Shown: positions 46,174 to 54,575, counted from the stretch's first letter. The stretch: DNA of 64,000 nucleotides from Sporocytophaga myxococcoides DSM 11118 (GCF_000426725.1 NZ_AUFX01000005.1:372001-436000), one strand, 5' to 3'. Numbers and translations: made by a program. The notes: a model not told the origin generated them from the sequence alone.

Positions 46174-46318
46174 TGTAGGGTGATGAAACTGGCAGACATG
46201 CCCTCCTGTCTCGGGGGTGGGGAATAACGGGATAAACATAACTTAATGGGTTGACCACTATTAATCTTTCTGAGTTATAGCTAACTGCCTCTTGGAGGTT
46301 CGACTCCTTCTCCTACAG
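46174..46318 (+). ncRNA. tRNA-like RNA, copy 1, with a 76-nt insertion at the variable loop
   Basis: A 145-nt RNA that folds like a tRNA at both ends. The acceptor stem is TGTAGGG (46174-46180) with TCCTACA (46311-46317). The D arm is ATG/CAT around a loop with GG at 46191-46192. The anticodon stem is CCCTC/GGGGG with loop CTGTCTC (GTC at 46208-46210), and the T arm is GGAGG/CCTTC with loop TTCGACT (46299-46305). Between anticodon and T arms lie 76 nt instead of 4-24, containing a stem ATAACT (46238) / AGTTAT (46273) and a nested hairpin. Discriminator G, then CAA, so CCA is not encoded. The loop equals that of tRNA-Asp except U at position 37; the D arm looks Leu-like. No tRNA family I know fits. 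Confidence 0.7.
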
Positions 46319-46327
46319 CAAATAAAA

Positions 46328-46365
46328 GGTCGCTTGGATGAAGCGACCATAGTATTAGTTTTTCA
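46328..46365 (+). terminator. Terminator after tRNA-like copy 1
   Basis: Perfect 8-bp stem GGTCGCTT / AAGCGACC with loop GGATG (46328-46348), followed within 15 nt by a run of T. It differs in sequence from the terminator after copy 2. Confidence 0.65.
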
Positions 46366-46377
46366 ATGATCACAGAA

Positions 46378-46525
46378 TGTAGGGTGATGAAACTGGCAGA
46401 CATGCCCTCCTGTCTCGGGGGTGGGGAATAACGGGATAAACGTAACTTAATGGGTTGACCACTATTAATCTTTCTGAGTTATAGCTAACTGCCTCTTGGA
46501 GGTTCGACTCCTTCTCCTACAGCCA
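46378..46525 (+). ncRNA. tRNA-like RNA, copy 2, with encoded CCA
   Basis: Differs from copy 1 at one of 145 positions: A46238 in copy 1 is G46442 here. The change lies in the outer pair of the insertion stem and turns A-U into G-U, so pairing is kept. Core 46378-46522 is followed by CCA (46523-46525), so this copy has a ready 3' end. The duplication unit is 204 bp and includes some 18 nt of leader (TATYAGTTYTTCAATGA in both). No separate promoter is obvious, so it may be made from read-through of the copy 1 terminator and then processed. Confidence 0.7.
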
Positions 46526-46533
46526 AACTAAAT

Positions 46534-46560
46534 GGCTGCCTATTTTTAGGTGGCCTTTTT
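46534..46560 (+). terminator. Terminator after tRNA-like copy 2
   Basis: Nine-bp stem GGCTGCCTA / TAGGTGGCC (two G-T pairs) with a TTTT loop, followed by TTTTT. Confidence 0.7.
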
Positions 46561-46578
46561 ATTTTCAGGAAAATAAAA

Positions 46579-46605
46579 AAAGCCCTGGTTTTCTACCAAG
46601 GCTTT
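46579..46605. terminator. Bidirectional terminator between the RNA pair and the YceI gene
   Basis: AAAGCC-C-TGGT / ACCA-A-GGCTTT with loop TTTCT and A/T runs on both sides. It can end plus-strand transcripts from the RNA genes and minus-strand transcripts from the YceI gene. Confidence 0.65.
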
Positions 46606-46618
46606 TATCTTTTTGGAT

Positions 46619-46640
46619 TTGACCACTATAATCTTTCTGA
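46619..46640 (+). repeat. Decayed third fragment of the tRNA-like insertion
   Basis: Twenty-two nt matching positions 46251-46273 of copy 1 (TTGACCACTAT-AATCTTTC...) with one deleted T; flanks do not match. It lies in the 3' region of the minus-strand YceI transcript, where it would be antisense to the insertion hairpin. Confidence 0.6.
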
Positions 46641-46687
46641 TAGTCGACTTTATATTTATAGAACAAAAATCAGGTAATTTTGATCAG

Positions 46688-47284
46688 TTAATTCCAATTT
46701 TTTGATAAATGCTCATTTTGCCTAACTACTTCCACATCACATTCAATATCAATTTTTTCCCCTACAATAGCCCCCCCTGTATCCATAACATTATTCCAGT
46801 TTAATCCGAAATCAAAGCGATTTACCCATGCAGACATGCTAAATCCCGCTCTTTCTTGTCCGGAAGGATCAATTGCTATACCGCCCAGACGAACATTCAC
46901 GGTTATATTTTTTTTGACATCTTTTATTGTAAGATCTCCCTCAACTTCAAATTCCTTAGAATTTATTTTCCGTATGGAAGTACTTATGAAATGAATCTGT
47001 GGATACTTTGATGCCTTGAAAAAGTCTTCAGAAAGCAGATGGGTATCGCGTTCTTTTTTGCCAGTATCAAGACTTTTTACTTCCGCTTTAAATTCAATTT
47101 CTCCTGTTGAAAAATCATTACCAACAGTTTTTACCTTTCCTTCAAATGATTTGAATATGCCTGCGATTTTTGAAATGATAAGATGCTTAGCAAAAAACCT
47201 GATGTTAGTATGAGCCTGATCAATAATCCATAAGGTGTCTCTTTCTTCTGAGATATTGGTTTGTTGCTTTGATTCTGTCTTCAT
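46688..47284 (-). CDS. YceI-family lipocalin-like protein
   Basis: A 198-residue protein of the YceI family, which binds isoprenoid or polar lipids in a beta-barrel. Motifs: WIIDQAHTNIRFFAKHLIIS, FEGKVKTVGNDFSTGEIEF, ERDTHLLSEDFFKASKYPQI and the C-terminal FGLNWNNVMDTGG. There is no signal peptide, so this member appears cytoplasmic. It is divergent from the SDR-cytochrome oxidase operon, with a 120-bp shared upstream region. Confidence 0.88.
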   Translation of the reverse strand: MKTESKQQTNISEERDTLWIIDQAHTNIRFFAKHLIISKIAGIFKSFEGKVKTVGNDFSTGEIEFKAEVKSLDTGKKERDTHLLSEDFFKASKYPQIHFISTSIRKINSKEFEVEGDLTIKDVKKNITVNVRLGGIAIDPSGQERAGFSMSAWVNRFDFGLNWNNVMDTGGAIVGEKIDIECDVEVVRQNEHLSKNWN

Positions 47285-47404
47285 CTTAAAATAGATCTGT
47301 TTTTCCTCAACCGAACGTTTTGGTTTTTGTTTCCTGACTGCGAGGATGAATTAACTTTTATATATCAGCTGGAGTTCTCTATCTAATAAGCATTCGTTCA
47401 TACC

Positions 47405-48490
47405 ATGGCAGATCAAAAGATTAAAAGACTTGCGGATAAGATCAGAGAATTGATTAGAAAAGAGGGGACTCATTCAGTTAATCCTGAAGTAGTTGTAATT
47501 ACCGGTGGCACATCAGGGGTAGGTAGGGCTACTGCAAGAGAATTTGCCTGTAAAGGAGCAAAGGTCGCAATTATTGCAAGAGGTGAGGATGGTTTGCGCG
47601 GAACCAAAAAAGATATTGAAGACTTGGGCGGTATTGCACTCACCATCAAGACTGATGTTGCAGATCCTGTTCAGGTAGAAGAGGCATGCAGGCAAGTGGA
47701 AGAAAAACTCGGTCCCATAGATATCTGGATCAACAATGCCATGACAAATATTTTTTCTCCCGTTAGCCGCATGAGAGCCGATGAGTTTAGAAGAGTAACG
47801 GATGTAACATACCATGGTCAGGTTTACGGTACGCTTGCAGTTCTTAAAAGAATGTTATCGAGAAACAGAGGCGTAATCTTGTTTATAGGATCTGAAAATG
47901 CGTCTAAAGGCATTCCATTGCAATCAGCATATTGCGGAGCAGAGCAGGCTATTATTGGTTTTGTTGACTCTCTGAGAAAAGAATTGGTTCATGATAACAG
48001 TAATGTGAGGGTAACGCTTGTACAGTTACCTGCAATAAATACACCTCAATTTAACATTGTTAAAAGCAGTCTTTCCAATAAAACAAAGCCTTTAGGGAAA
48101 ATCTTTCAACCAGAGGTAGCTGCTGAGGCTATCTATTTCGCCTCAAGGCACAACAGAAAAGAAGTTCATGCCGGGTATCCTTCCTTAGAAAATATTCTGG
48201 TGGATAATAATCCACTGGTAGGTGGGAAGTTCCTTGCTGATTCTGAAATAGAGGGCCAGCTATTAAATGAACCCGAAGATCCCGGAAGAAGAAATAATCT
48301 TTGGGAGCCTGTACCTGGAGACCCTATGGCTCATGGAAAGTTTGATGCAAATGCTTCGGATTTTAGTCCACAGCTTTGGTTAACAAAACACAGGGGAGTA
48401 ATTATGGCTGTCACTGGAGCACTCATAGCCAGTATATTTGTTATAAAAGCACTGTCAGAGAAAAAAAGCAATGTACCTCTTTCTGAATAA
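47405..48490 (+). CDS. SDR-family protein lacking the catalytic Lys, C-terminal membrane anchor
   Basis: A 361-residue short-chain dehydrogenase-like protein. The NAD(P) motif TGGTSGVGRA, the NNAM element and the catalytic Ser/Tyr (IGSENAS, QSAYCGAE) are present, but the YxxxK lysine is Glu. A C-terminal hydrophobic helix (GVIMAVTGALIASIFVI) would tether it to the membrane. It is the first gene of a run with coxB, coxA and cytochrome c (73-nt gap to coxB). Loss of the Lys suggests altered or lost activity. Function unknown. Confidence 0.8.
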   Translation: MADQKIKRLADKIRELIRKEGTHSVNPEVVVITGGTSGVGRATAREFACKGAKVAIIARGEDGLRGTKKDIEDLGGIALTIKTDVADPVQVEEACRQVEEKLGPIDIWINNAMTNIFSPVSRMRADEFRRVTDVTYHGQVYGTLAVLKRMLSRNRGVILFIGSENASKGIPLQSAYCGAEQAIIGFVDSLRKELVHDNSNVRVTLVQLPAINTPQFNIVKSSLSNKTKPLGKIFQPEVAAEAIYFASRHNRKEVHAGYPSLENILVDNNPLVGGKFLADSEIEGQLLNEPEDPGRRNNLWEPVPGDPMAHGKFDANASDFSPQLWLTKHRGVIMAVTGALIASIFVIKALSEKKSNVPLSE

Positions 48491-48563
48491 TCCGATTTGT
48501 AGTTCGGATAAACATCCTAAGTAAATCCAGGTTAAGCCTAAGTATATAAAACTGCTTAGGTAT

Positions 48564-49619
48564 ATGAAAGTTTTTTTCTGGTCCATTGCGGGAATCGCAG
48601 GGATATCGCTGTTTTATGTTTTTCTGAAAATTTTATCCGGTTATATTCTTTATAGGAAAAATGAAATAGACTTAAAAGCGGATTATAATAATTTAAATGC
48701 CCATTTGCTCTTTTCTTTCCTTATTACAGGCTTGCTTCTTTTCTTTGGCTATAACTATTTTCATGATGGGCCTTTTCTACCTGTAAATGCATCTGAACAT
48801 GGTGTGTATGTAGACAGGATGTTCTGGATAACTACTGCATTGACAGGAATTGTATTTCTATTGACGCAAGTCTTGTTGTTCTATTTTTCATACAGGTATG
48901 CGAAAGGGAAAAGTAATAAAGCATTTTATTGGAAAAACAATCTATATATTGAAGCGGTCTGGTTTTCCGTGCCTACTGTGGCTTTCATTGTTTTATTTAT
49001 GACAGGTAATTATTACTGGGAAGTGATTAATCAGGGAGTGAGTGAAGATGTACTTGAGATAGAAATCCTTGGGGAGCAGTTTAATTGGAGAGTGAGATAT
49101 CCTGGTAAAGACGGAAAACTGGGCAATTATAATTTTCATTATATCGATGGAATCAATGCAATGGGATTGGATCTCAGGGATACCAATGGTTATGATGATT
49201 TTACTCCCGTACAGTTACACCTTCCTAGAAACAAAAAAGTCATGTTGAGGATCCGCTCAAGAGACGTCATTCACAGTGTGTATATCCCCAATCTTAGAGT
49301 AAAGATGGATGCTGTGCCTGGCATGCTTACAAGGTTTTCTTTTGTTCCCAGGTATACAACTGAGGAAATGAAGGAAATAACCAATAATCCTGATTTTAAT
49401 TACGAAATGGGATGTGCCGAACTTTGCGGAAGAAATCATTTTTCAATGCTCTTAATTCTGGTTGTAGAAGATGAAGATGATTATCAACGATGGTATAATA
49501 AGCAAATCCCATGGCTGGCAAGGAATTCAGAATATCTGGTGAATGTTCCTGCAGCAGGCAAGGAAAAAGCGAAACAAATAGTCGAAGCATTTTCAGGAAA
49601 GATAATTTCTAATCTATAA
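48564..49619 (+). CDS. coxB: Cytochrome c oxidase subunit II
   Basis: A 351-residue inner-membrane subunit that takes electrons from cytochrome c through the CuA centre. Several N-terminal hydrophobic helices precede a periplasmic cupredoxin domain with RDVIHSVYIP and the CuA ligands in GCAELCGRNHFSM (Cys-x3-Cys-x3-His, then Met). No haem motif is fused to it, but a separate di-haem cytochrome c is encoded downstream. The gene lies 6 nt before coxA. Confidence 0.92.
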   Translation: MKVFFWSIAGIAGISLFYVFLKILSGYILYRKNEIDLKADYNNLNAHLLFSFLITGLLLFFGYNYFHDGPFLPVNASEHGVYVDRMFWITTALTGIVFLLTQVLLFYFSYRYAKGKSNKAFYWKNNLYIEAVWFSVPTVAFIVLFMTGNYYWEVINQGVSEDVLEIEILGEQFNWRVRYPGKDGKLGNYNFHYIDGINAMGLDLRDTNGYDDFTPVQLHLPRNKKVMLRIRSRDVIHSVYIPNLRVKMDAVPGMLTRFSFVPRYTTEEMKEITNNPDFNYEMGCAELCGRNHFSMLLILVVEDEDDYQRWYNKQIPWLARNSEYLVNVPAAGKEKAKQIVEAFSGKIISNL

Positions 49620-49625
49620 GAACTT

Positions 49626-51458
49626 ATGGAGGTAATAAGACCCAAAAGGAATAAACTGCTTAGATTCATCTTTACCTATGTGTTTAGTCAAGATCACAAA
49701 ATGATCGCTAAACAATATCTTTTTACAGCCATCTTCTGGGCTCTTCTCGGTTCTTTGTTTTCTGTAATCATGAGAATTCAATTAGGATTTCCCAATGCAG
49801 ATGTCTCCTGGCTTAAACCTCTTCTTGGAAAATGGATACAGGATGGAAGACTTGATCCTGAATTTTATCTTTCAATGGTCACGATTCATGGAACCATCAT
49901 GATCTTTTTTGTGCTCACAGCAGGGTTTAGTGGGACTTTTAGCAATCTTCTTATTCCTCTGCAAATAGGTGCACGAGATATGGCATCTCCATTTATTAAT
50001 ATGCTAAGCTATTGGCTGTTTTTTATTTCCGGCTTCATTATGTTTTGCTCTTTGTTTCTCTCTACTGGTCCTGCTGCGGGAGGCTGGACAAGTTATCCTC
50101 CTCTGAGCGCTCTACCAGAAGCATTGAGAGGGTCGGGTGGTGGAGTAACCTTGTGGATCATCAGTATGGTTTTCTTTATTGTCTCTACACTTCTAGCAGG
50201 ATTGAATTACATTACGACTGTTCTTAATTTAAGAACTCAGGGAATGTCTATGACAAGGCTTCCTCTTACAGTCTGGGGCTTATTCTTTACCGCAATTCTC
50301 GGGCTCGTTTCTTTTCCTGTTTTGTTTTCAGCAATGCTGTTATTACTTGCTGACAGGACATTTGGTACTAGTTTTTTCCTTTCAGAAATTTACATAGGAG
50401 GAAAACCTCTTCATTTTAATGGTGGTAGCCCCATTCTCTTTGAGCATTTGTTCTGGTTTCTTGGCCATCCTGAAGTATATATAGCTATTATGCCAGCATT
50501 TGGTATTACATCCGAGGTGATCAGCACGTTTTCCAGAAAACCTATATTTGGTTATTCTGCTATGGTAGTTTCTTTTTTTATCATAACTATATTATCTGCA
50601 TTGGTTTGGGCACACCATATGTTTGTATCAGGCATGAACCCATTTCTCGGTTCTGTATTTAGTCTGACCTCATTTATAATAGCAGTACCTTCATCAGTGA
50701 AAGTGTTTAACTGGCTTGCTACGCTCTGGAGAGGAAGTATTGAATTTACTCCCGCTATGTTATTTGCAATTGGCATGGTTTCATTTTTCATCACAGGCGG
50801 ACTTACCGGGTTGTTTGTCGCCAATCCTGCTATAGATATCATGGTGCATGATACGCATTTTGTGGTAGCTCATTTTCATTTGGTAATGGGCAGCGCTGCT
50901 ATGTTTGGCTTTATCTGTGGTGTTTATCACTGGTTTCCCAAAATGTTTGGGCGGTTGTTAAATCCTCAATTAGGTTATCTTCACTTCTGGATTACTTTTG
51001 CAGGTATTTATCTTATATTTTTTCCAATGCACTATGTAGGAATGGCAGGATTTCCAAGGAGGTATTATTCATTTACAATTTTTGAATCCTTCAGTAAATA
51101 TTATGATTTGAATATTCTAATCAGTGTCGCGGCATTCGCCACCTTTGGAGGGCAACTTATCTTTATTTTTAATTTTATTCATAGTATGTATAGGGGTAGA
51201 GCGGCTGGTAAAAATCCCTGGAAATCCAATACACTAGAGTGGACTACTGAATCAGTACCAGGCCATGGAAACTGGAAGGGACCGCTACCAATTGTTCATC
51301 GCTGGCCATATGACTATAGCAAACCGGGAGCTAAGGAGGATTATATCAGTCAGACTGTTCCTTATTCTGAAACTATGGATTCTAATACGCCCGAAGATCA
51401 GCAAAGAGGAGGCAAATCCAATATTGTGGAAGGGGAGAAGAAAGATGAAGATATTTGA
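49626..51458 (+). CDS. coxA: Cytochrome c oxidase subunit I
   Basis: A 610-residue catalytic subunit of an A-type haem-copper oxidase reducing O2 to water. Ligand motifs are visible: WFLGHPEVYI (CuB His with Glu and the Tyr of the cross-link), WAHHMF, and HDTHFVVAHFHLVMG for the haem and CuB His residues. The D-channel Asp is in IGARDMASP. Twelve or so hydrophobic helices follow the normal order. The 3' end overlaps the cytochrome c gene by 14 nt. No subunit III gene is seen nearby. Confidence 0.95.
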   Translation: MEVIRPKRNKLLRFIFTYVFSQDHKMIAKQYLFTAIFWALLGSLFSVIMRIQLGFPNADVSWLKPLLGKWIQDGRLDPEFYLSMVTIHGTIMIFFVLTAGFSGTFSNLLIPLQIGARDMASPFINMLSYWLFFISGFIMFCSLFLSTGPAAGGWTSYPPLSALPEALRGSGGGVTLWIISMVFFIVSTLLAGLNYITTVLNLRTQGMSMTRLPLTVWGLFFTAILGLVSFPVLFSAMLLLLADRTFGTSFFLSEIYIGGKPLHFNGGSPILFEHLFWFLGHPEVYIAIMPAFGITSEVISTFSRKPIFGYSAMVVSFFIITILSALVWAHHMFVSGMNPFLGSVFSLTSFIIAVPSSVKVFNWLATLWRGSIEFTPAMLFAIGMVSFFITGGLTGLFVANPAIDIMVHDTHFVVAHFHLVMGSAAMFGFICGVYHWFPKMFGRLLNPQLGYLHFWITFAGIYLIFFPMHYVGMAGFPRRYYSFTIFESFSKYYDLNILISVAAFATFGGQLIFIFNFIHSMYRGRAAGKNPWKSNTLEWTTESVPGHGNWKGPLPIVHRWPYDYSKPGAKEDYISQTVPYSETMDSNTPEDQQRGGKSNIVEGEKKDEDI

Positions 51459-52392
51459 TTATTTACTGTTTATCCTTCTGTTCTTTCTTCTTTGTATTTC
51501 TGAAAGTTCCTCAGGACAAAGTAAGGAGCTTCCTTCGGACAAGGCAAGCATTAATAAGGGAAGGGAATTGTTTCTCAATAATTGCAATGTATGCCATGCC
51601 ATATCTATAGAAAAGATAGGCCCAGCATTATCAAGCATACCTAAAAGAAGACCGCTTAGCTGGTTATTGAGCTTTATTAAAAACTCCCAAAGTATGATTG
51701 CTGCAGGAGATACTCATGCAGTCTTTATTTTTAAAAGTTACAATAACACTGTAATGCCATCCTTTAAAAAACTATCAGATGATGATATTTATGATGTGTT
51801 GGCATATATCCAGGCTGCTTCTAAAACAGGTGTTTCAAAAGATTTATACCCGGAAGCTCTGTTAAGCGGAAGTTATGGGGAAGCGGCATTACATGGTAAA
51901 TTTCTTTTTGAACAGCAATGTGCCGTTTGTCATGCCTTCGATAAAGAGGTTATTGGTCCGGCTCTTGGAAGTACACCTAAAACCCGCCCTATCAGCTGGC
52001 TGATTCCTTTTGTGCATAATTCTCAGGAATTGATTAAAAAAGGAGATCCTTATGCTAATTTTATATCAGAGCAGTATGACCATTATAAAATGCCGGCTTT
52101 TACATACCTGAGTGAAAAGGATATCCGTGATATTTTTCTTTATTTGAATGCTAAAACTTCCGGCCCCATCCACATTTCCGGTTCCAATGCCGCTTTGAAT
52201 CCTGATCTTTCTCCAATGCCAAAATTAAAAGTTGATCCCGGACCTCCCAGAATGAGTTTTGAGGAAGGAAGTCATTATAGGAGGTTTATAAGTCTGAATC
52301 TTATGCAAGGGTTATTCCTGTTGGGAGCTTTGATACATATAGCATTTATAATCGCAATGGCTTTTGGATTTTTCAAGCTGATAAACAAGTAG
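51445..52392 (+). CDS. Di-haem cytochrome c, membrane-anchored
   Basis: A 315-residue cytochrome c with two haem-binding motifs, C47-N-V-C-H51 and C159-A-V-C-H163, in two similar domains. Each has a downstream Met ligand candidate (NTVMPSF, YKMPAF). The signal segment is MKIFDYLLFILLFFLLC and a C-terminal helix (LFLLGALIHIAFIIAMAFGF) anchors it. The ATG at 51445 lies inside coxA; an open frame from 51265 is discarded because it lacks a signal. It most likely feeds electrons to subunit II of this oxidase. Confidence 0.88.
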   Translation: MKIFDYLLFILLFFLLCISESSSGQSKELPSDKASINKGRELFLNNCNVCHAISIEKIGPALSSIPKRRPLSWLLSFIKNSQSMIAAGDTHAVFIFKSYNNTVMPSFKKLSDDDIYDVLAYIQAASKTGVSKDLYPEALLSGSYGEAALHGKFLFEQQCAVCHAFDKEVIGPALGSTPKTRPISWLIPFVHNSQELIKKGDPYANFISEQYDHYKMPAFTYLSEKDIRDIFLYLNAKTSGPIHISGSNAALNPDLSPMPKLKVDPGPPRMSFEEGSHYRRFISLNLMQGLFLLGALIHIAFIIAMAFGFFKLINK

Positions 52393-52625
52393 AAAGAGAT
52401 TTTATCGCATCATTTTTTTAAGAAAATATTCCTCTTTAAAATTTTAAAATACTATTGATTCTCAAGGGTATTTAAGGCCTGAATTTTACATTTCAACCAA
52501 AGATAAAGGAAAGAGAAGGGAACTAATTGAAAAAAATATCCTTTATAAGACATAATGAATTTTATACCAGGGAATAATTTTTTAATTTTATCCCTTTCTA
52601 AGGAAAGGTTAGGACAAAATAAAGC

Positions 52626-53957
52626 ATGAGACAAAAGATATTAAGCGGTGGAGCAAAAGAACTTAGCTATGAAATAAGGGAAATAGTTAAGAAAGCTGAT
52701 CAGTTGAAAAACCTTGGCTTAACTATTTACTGGGAAAATATTGGCGATCCGATCCAGAAAAATTCCGAAATTCCTCTTTGGATGAGGGAAATTATTTCAG
52801 ATTTGGTCATGGATAATAAATCTTACAGTTATTGTCCCTCCAAAGGTAATCTTGAAACAAGAAACTTTCTTGCTAAACTGAATAATGCCAGAGGTGGAGC
52901 TCAAATTACTGCGGACGATATATTGTTCTTTAATGGTCTGGGTGATGCAATTGCAAAGGTATATCAATTTATAGACCCTACTTTAAGGGTTATAGGACCA
53001 TCTCCGGCTTATAGCACCCACTCTTCAGCTGAAGCTGCACATGCAAATCAGGTTCCGATTACTTATAAGCTTGATCCAAACAATCATTGGTATCCTGATC
53101 TGGATGATCTTTATAATAAAGTAAAATACAATCCGAATATCATAGGAATTCTGATTATCAATCCTGATAATCCTACAGGGATGGTTTATCCTTATGAAAC
53201 TTTGAAAAGGATTGTAGAAATAGCCAGGGAATTCAAACTAATGCTGATCAGTGATGAGATTTATCTTAATATTACATACAATGGAGCAAGAGCATACTCT
53301 CTTGCTGAGGTAATTGAAGATCTTCCTGGAATAGCAATGAAAGGTATTTCTAAAGAGCTTCCTTGGCCTGGTTCAAGATGTGGCTGGATGGAGTATTATA
53401 ATAAGGATAAAGACAAAGAGTTTACTAAATTCTGTGCTGCATTGGACAATGCAAAGATGATTGAAGTTTGCTCTACTACTTTGCCTCAGCTGGCCATTCC
53501 AAAAATTATGGGTGATCCTAGGTTTAAACCATATAGAAAAGAACTTAATGAGCGCATTGGAAGAAGAAGCAAGATTATAGCTGATATTCTTTGTGAAATA
53601 CCTGAACTGATGTTTAACGAAACATTCGGTGCGTTTTACAATACCATAATTTTTAAAGAAGGTGTATTAAGATCAGATCAGAAACTGAAGATTGAAAATC
53701 CGGAGGTGAAGAAGCTTGTAGAAAGCTGGGTTGAAAAAGAAGACGTGGCCTTGGACAAGAGATTTGTTTATTATCTGCTAGCTTCTACAGGAATATGTGT
53801 TGTTCCTATTTCATCCTTCTGTTCTGATCTGAAAGGCTTTAGAATTACACTTCTTGAAGAGAATGAAGAAATGCTTAGAAATAATTTTATAAGGCTCAGG
53901 GAAGCGATTAGAGAATATCTGGCAAGCAAAGCGGAGACTGTAAGAGTAATAGCTTAA
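52626..53957 (+). CDS. PLP-dependent aminotransferase, class I/II
   Basis: A 443-residue fold-type I aminotransferase of the cytoplasm. Family motifs are YCPSKGNLETRNFLA, IINPDNPTGMVYP, LISDEIYLNITY and KGISKELPWPGSRCGW, where K in GISK is the PLP lysine. It is related to the AlaA-like alanine/valine aminotransferases, but the amino-acid substrate is not clear. The 233-bp gap before it holds no recognisable feature. A strong terminator follows. Confidence 0.85.
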   Translation: MRQKILSGGAKELSYEIREIVKKADQLKNLGLTIYWENIGDPIQKNSEIPLWMREIISDLVMDNKSYSYCPSKGNLETRNFLAKLNNARGGAQITADDILFFNGLGDAIAKVYQFIDPTLRVIGPSPAYSTHSSAEAAHANQVPITYKLDPNNHWYPDLDDLYNKVKYNPNIIGILIINPDNPTGMVYPYETLKRIVEIAREFKLMLISDEIYLNITYNGARAYSLAEVIEDLPGIAMKGISKELPWPGSRCGWMEYYNKDKDKEFTKFCAALDNAKMIEVCSTTLPQLAIPKIMGDPRFKPYRKELNERIGRRSKIIADILCEIPELMFNETFGAFYNTIIFKEGVLRSDQKLKIENPEVKKLVESWVEKEDVALDKRFVYYLLASTGICVVPISSFCSDLKGFRITLLEENEEMLRNNFIRLREAIREYLASKAETVRVIA

Positions 53958-53972
53958 AGAATAAAAGTTAAT

Positions 53973-54014
53973 AAAAAAGCCCTTGCGTATTGAAATACTG
54001 CAAGGGCTTTTTAT
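53973..54014 (+). terminator. Terminator of the aminotransferase gene
   Basis: A 12-bp stem AAAAGCCCTTGC / GCAAGGGCTTTT extended by GTATT / AATAC inside, with A and T runs on its sides. Confidence 0.85.
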
Positions 54015-54153
54015 TTTCTCGCTCTTCTTGATGGTACTGATAAAAATATCATTTAATACTTTTCATTTTAAATTGAATTTAAGAACTTAAAGAAAAGTAT
54101 TTTCAAATAAGCTCTGTTTGAATTTTAACAGGAAATTTTTAAAGATAACTAAT

Positions 54154-54399
54154 ATGCAATCTACTTTCATGAAATTTGCATTAAGACCTGCGACTGTGAA
54201 AAAAGGACTGATGGTAAGTTTAGTAGTGGGAACTGTTTTAAATGTCATCAATCAAGGTGACCTCTTTATATATCAGAAATGGGAAAGTCTTAGTTTCTTT
54301 AAATTATTTCTGACATATGTTACGCCCTTTCTGGTTTCAGTGTATAGTACGGCTACAGCTCTGGTAAACTTTGCCAAAGTAGAAAAGTATAATACTTAA
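54154..54399 (+). CDS. NrtS-like small membrane protein (putative nitrate/nitrite transporter)
   Basis: An 81-residue protein with two hydrophobic helices: KKGLMVSLVVGTVLNVINQGD and LFLTYVTPFLVSVYSTATALV in shortened form. The LNxINQGD and LTYVTPFLVS patterns match the NrtS family. The ATG at 54154 is preferred; an in-frame TTG at 54118 would add 12 residues. It stands alone between the aminotransferase and a secreted protein. No nitrate genes are nearby, so the transport role is by family only. Confidence 0.7.
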   Translation: MQSTFMKFALRPATVKKGLMVSLVVGTVLNVINQGDLFIYQKWESLSFFKLFLTYVTPFLVSVYSTATALVNFAKVEKYNT

Positions 54400-54575
54400 T
54401 GTTGTTGAATTTATCAGGTGATTGAATCCAATTTTGTAAATACATTTGTTAATTAAAAGTTGTATTTCATTTGGTTATACTTGCTAATAGTTTATTGTAG
54501 AAGTGATTTTTGTTTTTTTTACTTTATCTTTTGGTGAATTTTTTTAAAATTTTTCTAAACTCAAAACTAATCATC

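Noticed and set aside
46174-46525. tmRNA or group I intron as explanation of the RNA pair
   Set aside because: At 145 nt it is far shorter than tmRNA and has no tag-like open frame. The insertion lacks intron core elements and follows a fully paired anticodon arm, so removal is not needed to form the tRNA fold.
51265-51444. Upstream extension of the di-haem cytochrome c
   Set aside because: Overlaps coxA out of frame and removes the signal peptide; the ATG at 51445 is better.
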